The translations under genes and the position numbers were made by a program. A stretch of DNA of 64,000 nt from Rhodoferax sp. U2-2l. Lineage in GTDB: Bacteria > Pseudomonadota > Gammaproteobacteria > Burkholderiales > Burkholderiaceae_C. The notes beneath the pieces are model-generated. The model saw only the letters and a list, made by a program, of their open reading frames with translations. It was not told the origin of the DNA and did not search any database. Positions 10,934 to 19,750 of this stretch are shown here, in pieces. Position 1 is the first letter of the stretch, and each line of letters starts with the position of its first letter. The DNA lies in the NCBI RefSeq assembly GCF_020594515.1, contig NZ_JAJCTH010000006.1, forward strand, positions 120,571 through 184,570, written 5' to 3'.

Positions 10934-11257
10934 TCACGCGGTGTTGCGCAGCAGCACGTACAGGGCGGTGGCCACCAGAATACTCAGCAGGGCATGGCGC
11001 TTCCACCCGTGCAGGCCCAGCGCCACGGCCACGGCGGCCAGTTCGGCCCATGGCCCGCTGGGGTTGTCGCGCGCGTTGCCCACCAGTGTGTGCACCAGCA
11101 GCAGGGTCATGATGGCCAGCGGCAAGAAGCGGCCGAGTTGCTGCACCATCGGGTGCTTTTGCAAAAATTTGGCGGCCAGAAAGGGCAGGGCGCGCAGCCC
11201 GAAAGTCACCCCTGCCATCGCGGCCAGAACGCCCAGCGCATAGGTGGTGTCGATCAT
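10934..11257 (-). CDS. azlD: AzlD family branched-chain amino acid export subunit
   Basis: A 107-aa hydrophobic protein with about four membrane segments, matching the AzlD partner of AzlC in branched-chain amino acid (or azaleucine) export. Recognisable are the N-terminal LAAMAGVTFGLRALPF region and the helical end LSILVATALYVLL. Its ATG overlaps the azlC stop (ATGA at 11254-11257), the usual arrangement for this two-gene exporter. Exact substrate range is inferred from family membership only. Confidence 0.88.
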   Translation of the reverse strand: MIDTTYALGVLAAMAGVTFGLRALPFLAAKFLQKHPMVQQLGRFLPLAIMTLLLVHTLVGNARDNPSGPWAELAAVAVALGLHGWKRHALLSILVATALYVLLRNTA

Positions 11258-11973
11258 GTGGCCTCCGGCTCGGACGCCTTGGCTGGCAGCCAGCGGGGCA
11301 ACACCAGCCCGGCCAGCACACTCAGGGCAATGCTGATCAGCAGCGCTTGCTGCGGCATCAGCACCTGCGCCAGCGCGTAGCTGCCCAACGCCACCCACAG
11401 CGGCAACACCGTGTGGGCGCTGCGCCACTGCTCGACCGCCAGCACGGCAAACAGCGCGGCCAGGGCAAAGTCCAGCCCCACCAGCGGCACGTGGGCCTGG
11501 GTGCCGATCACCGCGCCCAGCAGTGTGCCCAGCACCCACCAGCCCTGATTCAACAGCGCCACCCCCACCATCTGGCGCGTGCTGGTGCCTGGCGGCAGCG
11601 TGGTCAACACCGAATAGGTTTCATCCGTCAGCCCAAACACCAGGTACCAGCGCGCCCACGGTTCGGTGGGCAGCTTGTCGAGCAACGACAGGCCATAAAA
11701 CACATGGCGCAGGTTGACCACCAGGGTGGCCAGCGCAATGGTCAGCAGTGGCAAGCCAGCCGCCAGCATCGGCACCATCATGAACTGCGCCGCCCCGGCA
11801 AACACCAGCACACTGGCGGCCACCGCCAGCCACCAGCTGGCCCCGGCCTGCACAAACAGAAAGCCAAACACCATGCCCAGCGGCACATAACCCATGGCCA
11901 CCGGGATGGAGAGCGACAGCACCGAGACGGCGTGGGGTGGTGGGGCAGGGGGAGCGAGTGGTTCTGGGGACAT
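11254..11973 (-). CDS. azlC: AzlC family branched-chain amino acid permease
   Basis: A 239-aa inner-membrane protein with about six or seven hydrophobic segments and AzlC hallmarks: PVAMGYVPLGMVFG near the N-terminus, FAGAAQFMM, and VNLRHVFYGLSL. With AzlD it is predicted to form a branched-chain amino acid exporter. ATG 11973 is used; an in-frame GTG 18 bases upstream (11991) would add six residues, and neither has a strong ribosome-binding site. Upstream to 12168 nothing else is seen, so the promoter is expected there. No regulator of the Lrp or LysR type lies next to it. Confidence 0.88.
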   Translation of the reverse strand: MSPEPLAPPAPPPHAVSVLSLSIPVAMGYVPLGMVFGFLFVQAGASWWLAVAASVLVFAGAAQFMMVPMLAAGLPLLTIALATLVVNLRHVFYGLSLLDKLPTEPWARWYLVFGLTDETYSVLTTLPPGTSTRQMVGVALLNQGWWVLGTLLGAVIGTQAHVPLVGLDFALAALFAVLAVEQWRSAHTVLPLWVALGSYALAQVLMPQQALLISIALSVLAGLVLPRWLPAKASEPEAT

Positions 11974-12168
11974 GCAAGGGGCGGGCTTCACGGGACAGCC
12001 GTGATTGTCGCGCAGCCTGTTGGCCCCAACGGCCAGCAGCCTCTGCCGATGTCACATTACGCGACCAAACCGTCACACGGCACGCGGTTACCGCCCGCCC
12101 ACGGGGGCCAGCGTTCACGACGTCACCCGCATCGGGTGTCGTGCGGGTTTCTTTTGCGTTTGTCAGGT

Positions 12169-12492
12169 TCACACGGGGTACAGCTTCACCGGGCGGGTGG
12201 CCACGGGGAAGCCGGCGCTGCCCAGCGTGTCGGCTATGGTTTTGTTGGTGTCGAAATCAACCTGCCAGTCATGTTGGGTGTGGCAGTGGGGTCGCACGGC
12301 CAGTTTGGGCCTGAACTCGTTGAATTCCAGAATGTCGACCTCCACACCTGCGGTTGGGCTGACGTGGGGCACCTTGGCCACGGCCGCTTTGAGCAAGGTG
12401 ATGGCGTGGTCGACATCCGCACTGCCCGCCAGTTGCGCCACCAGAATGGGTTGCACCTGGCTCATCCAGCCGCCGATTGGGTCGGTATCCAT
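12169..12492 (-). pseudogene. C-terminal remnant of an MscS-type mechanosensitive channel
   Basis: This 107-residue frame has the look of the cytoplasmic end of MscS: an AQLAGSADVDHAI..LLKAAVA segment as in the beta domain, then VEVDILEFNEFRPKLAVRPHCHTQ and a WQV.FDTN..IADTLGSAGFP stretch as in the alpha/beta domain. The transmembrane part, including the pore-lining TM3, is absent, so it cannot form a channel alone. An ATG exists at 12492 but without a clear ribosome-binding site. It is probably a decayed fragment, though a freestanding cytoplasmic domain is not excluded. Family identification is by motif recognition. Confidence 0.6.
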
Positions 12493-12508
12493 AGGGTTCT
12501 CTGATCTG

Positions 12509-12536
12509 AAAAAAAGGGGCGACCGTCATCGGTCGC
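12509..12536 (-). terminator. Rho-independent terminator after the Hsp20-arm-like gene
   Basis: On the - strand, arms GCGACCG (12530-12536) and CGGTCGC (12519-12525) enclose a 4-base loop and are followed by CCCC and a T-run (A7 at 12509-12515 on +). It sits 18 bases after the stop of the small gene at 12554. Confidence 0.75.
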
Positions 12537-12553
12537 GCCTTGGGGTGGCGGCG

Positions 12554-12763
12554 TCAGGCCGGGTTGTCGGTTGCAGGCACAGCCGCCTGTTGCCCGGCGG
12601 GCGTGTCGGGGGTGTCAGCGTCTGGGGCGGGCTGCCTTGTCGGCGTGGCATCAAGGGACCAGGGGCTGATGAAAAAATCCTTGAACAACGCATCGACGTT
12701 ACGTGTGAAGGGGGCGACCGCAGCAAGTTGGCGAAAGGGCGTCAAAGCCGCAAGATTTGGCAT
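12554..12763 (-). CDS. Short protein resembling the N-terminal arm of an Hsp20 chaperone
   Basis: A 69-aa protein starting MPNLAALTPFRQLAAV and containing NVDALFKDFFISPW, which looks like the N-terminal arm of class A small heat shock proteins (PF..L...F.NVD.LF.DF). The alpha-crystallin domain is missing; instead the chain ends in a Pro/Ala/Thr-rich tail. ATG 12763 has AAGGAG six bases upstream, and a strong terminator follows the stop, so it looks expressed as a unit rather than being random. It may be a truncated Hsp20 or an independent small protein; the assignment is tentative. Confidence 0.5.
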   Translation of the reverse strand: MPNLAALTPFRQLAAVAPFTRNVDALFKDFFISPWSLDATPTRQPAPDADTPDTPAGQQAAVPATDNPA

Positions 12764-12949
12764 GGCATGCTCCTTGGGTTGGCAAAACACAGACGTGGCG
12801 GTTGTTCTGACGGTTGAGGGTAACGATCACCTTCAGGGCTGTGAATACGCACCTGCACGTAGGTCGTTCACCGTACGCTGGCGCAAGTCAAAGGCCCTGG
12901 CTGCAACGGCGCCGACAGGTGTTGGCGCGATCGCGGGGGAGGCGATTGC

Positions 12950-15724
12950 TCAGGGGCTCACGTCCAGCACCACCCGGTTGCGGCCGGATTCCTTGGCGCG
13001 GTACATGGCCTGGTCGGCATGGCGCAGGATCACGTCCTGGTCGGTCTGGGTGGGCTCAAACACCGCCACGCCGATACTGGCGGTGCAAACGTGCTCGATG
13101 TGTTGGGGCCCCGGCGTTTGCTGGCTGGTGCTGCGGCTGAGCTGATAAGCCTGCGAGAGTGTTTGCCGGATTTTTTCGGCAACGTTGAGCGCCAGGGTTT
13201 TGGAGCTTTCCAGCGTGGTGTCGAGCTCGCTGAGCACCACCACAAACTCGTCGCCGCCCAGGCGGGCCACGGTGTCGACCTCGCGCACGCAGGTTTTCAG
13301 GCGCCGCGCCACTTCGATCAGTAGCAGGTCGCCCACCGCATGGCCATAGGTGTCGTTGAGCGGTTTGAAGTTGTCCAGATCGAGAAACATCACCGCGCCG
13401 TAGTGGCCGCTGCGCTTGTGGGTCAGCAGGATCTGGGTCAGGCGGTCGGTCAGCAGGCGGCGGTTGGGCAGCTCGGTCAGGGCGTCAAAAAAAGCCAGCT
13501 GGCGCACCCGGTCTTCAATGGCTTTGCGCGCTGAAATGTCGGAGAACAGCGCCACGTATTGCCGTGTGGTGCCGTGTTCGTCGCGCACGGCGCTGATGGT
13601 TAGCAGCTCGGGGTAGATCTCGCCATTTTTGCGGCGGTTCCAGATCTCGCCGCTCCAGTGGCCGTTGATCAGTAGGCCTTTCCACATGACTTCATAAAAA
13701 GCCTTGTCCTGGCGCTCGGATTTGAGCAGCCGCGTGTGGTGGCCAATGACCTCGGCGCGGGAGTAGCCGGTGATCTGGCAAAACGTGTCGTTCACGTCCA
13801 GGATGTGGCCGTGGATGTCGGTGATGCTGATGCCCTCATGCGCGTGGCTGAACACATTGGCCGCCATCTCCAGGCGCAGCTGGGCCTGCTTGCGCTCGGT
13901 GATGTCGCGCAAAAAGGCAAAGATTTCGCCGCCCCCTGCGGAATGGACGGTGATGCTGGCTTCCACATCCCACACGCTGCCATCCTTGCGGCGGTGCCGG
14001 GTCTCGAACTGCTCGCGCCCGGTGCGGTACAGGTGCACGATGCGGGCGGCGACCTGTTCGGGCTTGTCGGTGGCTTCCAGGTCCAGGATGGACATCTGCA
14101 GCAGTTCCTCTTGCGAATAGCCCGACATGGCGCAGTACGCCGGGTTGACCTGCAGCAGCCGCCCCTGCCGGTCGGCGCGGAAGAACCCATCCAGCGTGGT
14201 CTGCAACACACCTTGCAGGGCCACGTAGCTGAACTGCAGGGTTTCCTGGATCTGTTTGAGTTCGGTGATGTCTTGCAGCGAGCCCACCAGCTTGCGCACC
14301 ACGTTGTTGGCATCGCGCTGCACCTCACCACGCGCCAGGTAATAACGCTGGCTGCCGTCGCGGCGCATGGCGTGCAATTCCAGTTCGTAGGGAATGGCGT
14401 AGCGCAGCGCCTGCTCCATCGCCGCCTTGAGCCGTCGGGCGTCTTGGGGGATGTACAGCTTGAGCTGCTGCTCCAGCGTGGGCGCCCCCTGTTGCGGGTC
14501 AAGGCGGAAAAACCGGAACAGCTCGGCCGACCAGGTGACGGTGTTGCTGGCGCTGTCCCACTCCCAGCTGCCCACATGGGCCAGCGCCTCGGTACGCGAC
14601 AGCATGTCCTGCTGTGCCCGCAGCTTCTGGTTGCGCTGTGCCAGCGTGGCCAGCAGGGTGTTGTAGGCGTGGATCAGCTCGCCGATTTCACCGGGTGCGT
14701 TCTCTGGCAGGGTGATCGGCGCACCGTTGTTGGGCTGGTGGCGGGCCAGCGCCCGAACCGTGTCCAACACGGGGGTCAGCTGGCGCCGGGTCAGCCACCA
14801 GGTCAGCCCACCGGCCAGCAGGGTCAGCAGCAGCGTGGCGACCAACAGCCGTTGCTGCATGGCGTGGATGGCGGCAAACGCCTCCTCGGTGGGCAAGACT
14901 GCGGACAGGATCCAGCCGGTGCCCGGCACCACCTTGCCCGAGATCAGCACCTCCTGCCCATGGGGGTCGGTCAACACCAGGGAGCCCTCGGAATTGTCCA
15001 GAAATCGGTCCAGCTTCGGGTTGACGCCGACGCCGGGCAACTGTTCCATGACGCGTGAGGTGTCCGTGGCACCCAGGATGCGCCGCTGCCGGGGCTCCAC
15101 CAGCAGGTACCCCCCGGTTCGGCCGTAGCGGCTGGCGGTGATGGCGTCCAGAAAATTGGCTTTCTTCAGATGGGTGAGACCCGCCACGGCACCCACCACG
15201 TGACCGCTGGCGTCGCGTATCGGCGCGGCCATGTCGAGCATGGACGCGCCGTGGCGGGCATCCAGATAAACCCGTCCCACACCGCTGCGCCCCTGGGTCA
15301 AGGCGGCCCGTACCGACTCCAGCCCCAGTTGCGCTGTCCCCAGACGGTCATCATCGTGCGGGGCAGCGGCCATGGCCAGGCCGTCGGCATTGACCACCAT
15401 CAAGCCGTCATTGAACTCGGACCGCAGCACCGGGTGGCTGTCCAGGTGGTGTTGCAGGCCGGGCAAATCGTCCAGCAGCTCGGCGTCGATGTGGTTGGCC
15501 ACCAGCTGCAGCCAGGCCAGCCGTTCGGTCAGCCGCTCGTTCACCTGCTGGGTCAGCAACACGACCGTGGCGAACTGTTGCGCGCTGAGGTCGGCCTCCA
15601 TGTCGCGACGCAGCTCATAACTGGCGTAAAACGACAAGCTCCAAAAACTGGCCAGAAAAATGGCCATGATGGACAAGGTGACGCGTGTCTTGATGGAGTG
15701 CCGTGCCAGCAGGTTGAGGTGCAT
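12950..15724 (-). CDS. Membrane diguanylate cyclase with Cache and three PAS domains
   Basis: A 924-aa inner-membrane protein. The first helix (about 12-32) and a second (about 288-310) flank a periplasmic Cache-like sensor. A short HAMP-like linker and three PAS regions follow (about 365-490, 495-620 and 620-745). The C-terminal GGDEF domain has the active loop GGDEF at residues 823-827 and an RxxD inhibitory site (REVD) five residues before it, so it should be an active, product-inhibited cyclase. No EAL domain follows. It stands alone, but together with the kinases at 1-9.8 kb the window has three c-di-GMP enzymes. The signal is unknown. Confidence 0.92.
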   Translation of the reverse strand: MHLNLLARHSIKTRVTLSIMAIFLASFWSLSFYASYELRRDMEADLSAQQFATVVLLTQQVNERLTERLAWLQLVANHIDAELLDDLPGLQHHLDSHPVLRSEFNDGLMVVNADGLAMAAAPHDDDRLGTAQLGLESVRAALTQGRSGVGRVYLDARHGASMLDMAAPIRDASGHVVGAVAGLTHLKKANFLDAITASRYGRTGGYLLVEPRQRRILGATDTSRVMEQLPGVGVNPKLDRFLDNSEGSLVLTDPHGQEVLISGKVVPGTGWILSAVLPTEEAFAAIHAMQQRLLVATLLLTLLAGGLTWWLTRRQLTPVLDTVRALARHQPNNGAPITLPENAPGEIGELIHAYNTLLATLAQRNQKLRAQQDMLSRTEALAHVGSWEWDSASNTVTWSAELFRFFRLDPQQGAPTLEQQLKLYIPQDARRLKAAMEQALRYAIPYELELHAMRRDGSQRYYLARGEVQRDANNVVRKLVGSLQDITELKQIQETLQFSYVALQGVLQTTLDGFFRADRQGRLLQVNPAYCAMSGYSQEELLQMSILDLEATDKPEQVAARIVHLYRTGREQFETRHRRKDGSVWDVEASITVHSAGGGEIFAFLRDITERKQAQLRLEMAANVFSHAHEGISITDIHGHILDVNDTFCQITGYSRAEVIGHHTRLLKSERQDKAFYEVMWKGLLINGHWSGEIWNRRKNGEIYPELLTISAVRDEHGTTRQYVALFSDISARKAIEDRVRQLAFFDALTELPNRRLLTDRLTQILLTHKRSGHYGAVMFLDLDNFKPLNDTYGHAVGDLLLIEVARRLKTCVREVDTVARLGGDEFVVVLSELDTTLESSKTLALNVAEKIRQTLSQAYQLSRSTSQQTPGPQHIEHVCTASIGVAVFEPTQTDQDVILRHADQAMYRAKESGRNRVVLDVSP

Positions 15725-15822
15725 GAAAGCATGCTAACCATTCCGCTACAGCTTGTAAAACGGGGGCGCGGGCCGCAAGACGGGGCTTTTCCCCGCACGG
15801 GCTGCTGGTGCCGACCGGCGGC

Positions 15823-16965
15823 TCAGCCGTCTTTGCGGCCCAGTTTGCGGTACAGCGTGGCGCGGCTGATGCCCAAAGCACGCGCCGCGTCGGTGACGTT
15901 GCCAGCGGCTTGCTCCATGGCCTGGCGGATCATCGAGGCCTGCATCTGGCGCATCGGCACACCGCTGGCGCAGTGGCCCTCCCCCTGGGTGCCGCCGTGC
16001 TGCGAGCGGGTGGCCAGGGCGCGCAGGCGCAAGCCGCCGCGCAGCGCCACATCCAGCGTGGCATCGGTGCGGCCCGCGGCATCAAACAGCGCCTGAAACG
16101 GCAGGCCAAACACCTCGTTGGCATGCACGCCCGGGGCCTGCCCATGTCCCAGCCCATGTTCCAGCCCGGGCACGATCTGGCGTGCCACGGTGTTGGCGCC
16201 GCTGACAAAGCCGTCGTCATCCAGCGCCAGCAGGGCGTCTGCCGTGCTGCCCAAGCCGTGGCCCGGCCAGTTCAGGCGCAGCAACAGCGCGTGCGGGGTG
16301 GCCAGCACCAGCGCGTTCTCAATCTGCGCGGCGGACTGCATCACCAGGTGTTTGAGCTCGGTGCGTTCGGGCACATCCACGCCGGTCAGGTCCAGCATGC
16401 CGGCGCAGCGGCCCTGCGGGTCAAACAGCGGGGCGCCGGCGCAGCTGTAGTGGGTGTTGTCCAGAAAAAAATGCTCGCCCCGGTGCAGCCACACCGGCTG
16501 CTGTTCGGCCAGCGCGGTGCTGATGGCGGTGGTGCCGATGCGTTGCTCCGACAGGTCGGTGCCGATGCGGGTGATCAGGCTGGCGCGCGGGTCACGCGCA
16601 TCGATGGGGCCGCTGGTGCCCAGCACAATGCCTTCGGCGTTGGTCAGGATGGCGAAATAACCGGTGTGGCCAATGGCCTTGCCCAGCCCTTGCATGATGA
16701 CATGTGCTGACTGCAGAAGGCGGCGGTTGGCTTCCAGGGTGCGCTGGCACTGGGCGGTGCTGATCACGTCAAACTGCACGGGTTGCTGTGGCTGCAGACC
16801 CAGTTGCAGGCAGCGTTGCCAGGACCGTTCGACCCAGGGCGAGGTCAAACCGGTGCCACCCGCACGACCTTCGTCCAGGACCAGATGGCGTGCCTGCGCA
16901 ATGGCGCTGCTGCGGTGCAGCGCCGATTCAGTGACTAAAGAAGGCAAGGCGTTTGGCGTGGTCAC
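15823..16965 (-). CDS. AcoR-like GAF/Fis-HTH regulator lacking the AAA+ domain
   Basis: A 380-aa transcription regulator. The N-terminal part (about 40-200) resembles the sensor half of AcoR-type activators (SPWVERSWQRCLQLGL, then the GAF-like ILTNAEGIVLGTSG and IGTTAISTAL). The last 40 residues are a Fis-type helix-turn-helix (AAGNVTDAARALGISRATLYRKLG). The central sigma-54 AAA+ ATPase with GAFTGA is absent, so it cannot remodel sigma-54 polymerase and probably acts with another sigma factor or as a repressor. GTG 16965 is the chosen start. It is transcribed divergently from the aor operon, whose control is its most likely job. Length and continuity argue against a decayed gene. Confidence 0.82.
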   Translation of the reverse strand: MTTPNALPSLVTESALHRSSAIAQARHLVLDEGRAGGTGLTSPWVERSWQRCLQLGLQPQQPVQFDVISTAQCQRTLEANRRLLQSAHVIMQGLGKAIGHTGYFAILTNAEGIVLGTSGPIDARDPRASLITRIGTDLSEQRIGTTAISTALAEQQPVWLHRGEHFFLDNTHYSCAGAPLFDPQGRCAGMLDLTGVDVPERTELKHLVMQSAAQIENALVLATPHALLLRLNWPGHGLGSTADALLALDDDGFVSGANTVARQIVPGLEHGLGHGQAPGVHANEVFGLPFQALFDAAGRTDATLDVALRGGLRLRALATRSQHGGTQGEGHCASGVPMRQMQASMIRQAMEQAAGNVTDAARALGISRATLYRKLGRKDG

Positions 16966-17069
16966 GGGCGAGCTTTGCGGGTTGGAAAAAAGCCTGACGG
17001 AGCGCCATTATGGGCAACTGCGGCCAAGCCGGGGCGGTGCGTCAGAAGGCCCCAGACGGGCCCCTGGCG

Positions 17070-17082
17070 TCTCAACTTGAGA
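17070..17082. promoter_or_regulatory. Palindrome between the AcoR-like regulator and the aor operon
   Basis: TCTCAACTTGAGA is a perfect inverted repeat with 6-base arms around a central C. It lies in the 264-base intergenic space between the divergent regulator gene and aorA, about 150 bases before the aorA start. A candidate operator; no binding protein is identified. Confidence 0.35.
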
Positions 17083-17229
17083 ATTTCCAGCAATGCGCGG
17101 GTGCTTCTCAGGGTTAGTCCTAAGTGGTTCGGTGCCTCGAATGTCAACAATCACCAGGCAATCTGGAACATAGGAACGGCGCTGCATAGGTGCTGTTTCG
17201 CCCCCGTTTATTACCCTCAGGAGACACAC

Positions 17230-17703
17230 ATGCAAAAGGTGTTGCACATCAACGCAGACAAATGCACCGGCTGTCTGCAGTGCGAAATGGCTTGCGCTTT
17301 CGAGAACTACGGCACCTTCGCCACGGCCAAATCGCGCATCAAGGTTTTCAACTTTCACCATACCGGCAAAAAAGTGCCCTACACCTGCACCCAGTGTGAC
17401 GAAGCTTGGTGCCTGCACGCCTGCCCGGTGGAAGCCATCACGCTGGACAAACTCACCGGCGCCAAGGTGGTCAACGAGGCCACCTGTGTGGGCTGCAAGG
17501 TCTGCACCATTGCCTGCCCGTTTGGCACCATCAACTATGTGCAGGAGACCGGCAAGGTGCAGAAGTGCGACCTGTGCGGCGGCGACCCCGCCTGCGTGGA
17601 CGCCTGCCCCACCAGCGCCATCACCTTCATCGACGCCAACTGGACCGGCCTCTCCAAGATGGAACAGTGGGCCAACAAACTGGGCAACCAGGTCGCCGCT
17701 TAA
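17230..17703 (+). CDS. aorA: Aldehyde:ferredoxin oxidoreductase 4Fe-4S electron-transfer subunit
   Basis: A 157-aa polyferredoxin with sixteen cysteines in four clusters: CTGCLQCEMAC, CTQCDEAWCLHAC, CVGCKVCTIAC and CDLCGGDPACVDAC. It should hold four [4Fe-4S] centres, as in the HycB/DmsB-like subunits. As first gene of the operon with the tungsten subunit and an FAD subunit it is the predicted electron wire between them. ATG 17230 follows CAGGAG by suitable spacing. The symbol follows the AorABC naming of the Aromatoleum enzyme, which has the same subunit order; that match is inferred. Confidence 0.88.
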   Translation: MQKVLHINADKCTGCLQCEMACAFENYGTFATAKSRIKVFNFHHTGKKVPYTCTQCDEAWCLHACPVEAITLDKLTGAKVVNEATCVGCKVCTIACPFGTINYVQETGKVQKCDLCGGDPACVDACPTSAITFIDANWTGLSKMEQWANKLGNQVAA

Positions 17704-17774
17704 CAAAACTTTGCGGGTCAGACCACGTGGCGTTGCCAACGTATGCTGACCTCAACATTTGAGGAGAACACATC

Positions 17775-19628
17775 ATGTCATGGGCTGGAAAAATCCTTCG
17801 CGTCAACCTGACGGCTGGCACCGTTGCCGTGGAACCGCTGAACATGGAATGGGCGCAGGCCTACATCGGTTCGCGCGGTTTGGGCACCAAATACCTGGTG
17901 GAAGAGGTGGATGCCACCGTGGACCCACTGTCCATCGAGAACAAGATCATCTGGGCCACCGGCCCGCTGACGGGCACGATGGCCTCCACCGGCGGCCGTT
18001 ACACCGTCATCACCAAAGGCCCGCTCACCGGCGCCATTGCCTGCTCCAACTCAGGCGGCTACTGGGGCGCCGAACTCAAGATGGCCGGCTGGGACATGGT
18101 CATTTTTGAAGGCAAGAGCGCCAAACCGGTCTACCTGTACATCAACGACGACGTGGTCGAACTGCGCGACGCCGCCCACCTGTGGGGCAAGAGTGTCTGG
18201 CAGACCGAAGAAATCATCAAGAAGGGCCTGCAAGACCCGCTGGTGCGCGTGTCGTCCATCGGCAAGGCCGGTGAAAACGGCGTGTTGTTTGCCGCGGTGG
18301 TGAACGATTTGCACCGCGCGGCGGGCCGCTCGGGTGTGGGCGCGGTCATGGGCAGCAAAAACCTCAAGGCCATTGCGGTGCGTGGCACCAAGGGTGTCGG
18401 CAATCTGCGTGACCCGAAAGCCTTCATGGCGGCGGTGAAAGCCTCCAAGAAAGTACTGGCCGAAAACGGCGTCACCGGCACTGGTCTGCCCGCCATGGGC
18501 ACCCAGGTGCTGATGAGCGTGATCAACGAAGTGGGTGCCTTGCCCACCCGCAACCACCAGGACAACCAGTTTGAAAGCGCCATGGACATTGGTGCCGAGG
18601 CCATGGCCAAACCGCGTGCGACGGACGGCAAGAAACATCTGGTGACCAACCAGGCCTGTTTTGGCTGCACCATCGCCTGCGGGCGCATCAGCAAGATGGA
18701 CGAAGGCCACTTCACCATCGAAAACAAGCCGCAATACCGCGGTGCCAACGGCGGTCTGGAATACGAAGCGGCCTGGGCGCTGGGCGCTGCCAACGGCGTG
18801 AACGACCTGGAATGCCTGCAATACGCCAACTTGCTCTGTAACGAGGAAGGCATCGACCCGATCAGCTTTGGCACCACCGTGGGTGCCGTGATGGAGCTGT
18901 ATGGCATGGGGGTGTTGACCAAGGAGCAGATTGGTATTGAGGCACCGTTCGGTTCGGCCCGTGCGCTGGCGTTTTTGGCCGAAGAAACCGTCAACGGCCG
19001 GGGTTTTGGCAAGGAAATTGGCCAGGGCTCCAAACGCCTGACCGCCAAATACGGTCACCCGGAGCTGAGCATGAGCAGCAAGGGTCAGGAGTTCCCGGCC
19101 TACGACGCACGCGGCATCCAGGGCATTGGCTTGGCTTACGCCACCAGCAACCGGGGTGGCTGCCACCTGCGCGGCTACACCATCGCGTCGGAAATTCTGG
19201 GCATCCCGGTCAAGACCGACCCGCTGGAATCCGCAGGCAAGCCCGAGCTGGTGAAAGCCTTCCAGGACGCCACCGCCGCGTTTGACTCGTCGGGCCTGTG
19301 CATCTTCACCACCTTTGCCTGGGGCCTGCAAGACCTGGCGCCGCAAATGCAAGGGGCCTGTGGTGAGCAGTACACCATCGAAGAATTGGCCAAGATCGGT
19401 GAGCGCATCTGGAACATGGAGCGCGAGTTCAACAACCGCGCCGGGTTCACCAAGGCGGACGACAGCCTGCCACCACGTCTGACCAGTGTGGAAGGCGCCT
19501 GCAAGACCGGCCCGGCCAAAGGCAAGTTCAACGAACTCGCGACCATGCTGCCGCTGTACTACGAAGCCCGTGGCTGGGACCCGGAAGGCCGCCCGACGGC
19601 TGAAACCCGCGAACGCCTGAGCCTGTAG
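17775..19628 (+). CDS. aorB: Tungsten aldehyde:ferredoxin oxidoreductase catalytic subunit
   Basis: A 617-aa enzyme of the AOR family, which oxidises aldehydes to acids at a tungsto-bispterin site (and can run in reverse with strong reductants). It starts MSWAGKILRVNLTAGTV, the AOR N-terminal domain. The [4Fe-4S] ligands Cys295, Cys298 and Cys302 (CFGCTIAC) and the distant Cys509 (SGLCIFTTF) are present, as are GRSGVGAVMGSKNLKAIAVRG and the SNRGGCHLRGY pterin region. Length is typical of the family. A GAGGAG site precedes the ATG. A terminator-like hairpin lies between this gene and aorC. Metal (W versus Mo) is inferred from family. Confidence 0.93.
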   Translation: MSWAGKILRVNLTAGTVAVEPLNMEWAQAYIGSRGLGTKYLVEEVDATVDPLSIENKIIWATGPLTGTMASTGGRYTVITKGPLTGAIACSNSGGYWGAELKMAGWDMVIFEGKSAKPVYLYINDDVVELRDAAHLWGKSVWQTEEIIKKGLQDPLVRVSSIGKAGENGVLFAAVVNDLHRAAGRSGVGAVMGSKNLKAIAVRGTKGVGNLRDPKAFMAAVKASKKVLAENGVTGTGLPAMGTQVLMSVINEVGALPTRNHQDNQFESAMDIGAEAMAKPRATDGKKHLVTNQACFGCTIACGRISKMDEGHFTIENKPQYRGANGGLEYEAAWALGAANGVNDLECLQYANLLCNEEGIDPISFGTTVGAVMELYGMGVLTKEQIGIEAPFGSARALAFLAEETVNGRGFGKEIGQGSKRLTAKYGHPELSMSSKGQEFPAYDARGIQGIGLAYATSNRGGCHLRGYTIASEILGIPVKTDPLESAGKPELVKAFQDATAAFDSSGLCIFTTFAWGLQDLAPQMQGACGEQYTIEELAKIGERIWNMEREFNNRAGFTKADDSLPPRLTSVEGACKTGPAKGKFNELATMLPLYYEARGWDPEGRPTAETRERLSL

Positions 19629-19633
19629 GTTTT

Positions 19634-19687
19634 TTGGGGTCGGATCACCGTAGAGAGCGAAGCGAACGTAGTGTGCTCTGACCCCAA
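19634..19687. repeat. REP-like palindromic element between aorB and aorC
   Basis: Starts TTGGGGTC (19634-19641) and ends with its complement GACCCCAA (19680-19687); the inner GATCAC and GTGCTC continue the stem imperfectly around a loop containing AGAGCGAAGCGAACG. It begins six bases after the aorB stop. The form resembles REP elements mobilised by IS200-like tyrosine transposases. No transposase is nearby. Confidence 0.6.
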
Positions 19688-19712
19688 TAAACCGGACCAC
19701 ACCACATAAATT

Positions 19713-19736
19713 AGCGGTCTTCAAGGCCGCTTTTTT
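19713..19736 (+). terminator. Terminator-like hairpin inside the aor operon (possible attenuator)
   Basis: Arms AGCGGTC (19713-19719) and GGCCGCT (19725-19731; one G-U pair) with a TTCAA loop run directly into a T6 tract. It is 77 bases after aorB and 14 before the aorC ATG, so it would reduce transcription of the FAD and MoaD-like genes relative to aorAB unless antiterminated. Confidence 0.6.
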
Positions 19737-19750
19737 CCGGAGTATCAACC

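Noticed and set aside
15823..16965. AcoR-like gene as a pseudogene that lost its AAA+ domain
   Set aside because: The frame is intact from start to a complete C-terminal HTH with no AAA+ debris around it, and it sits where a dedicated regulator is expected.
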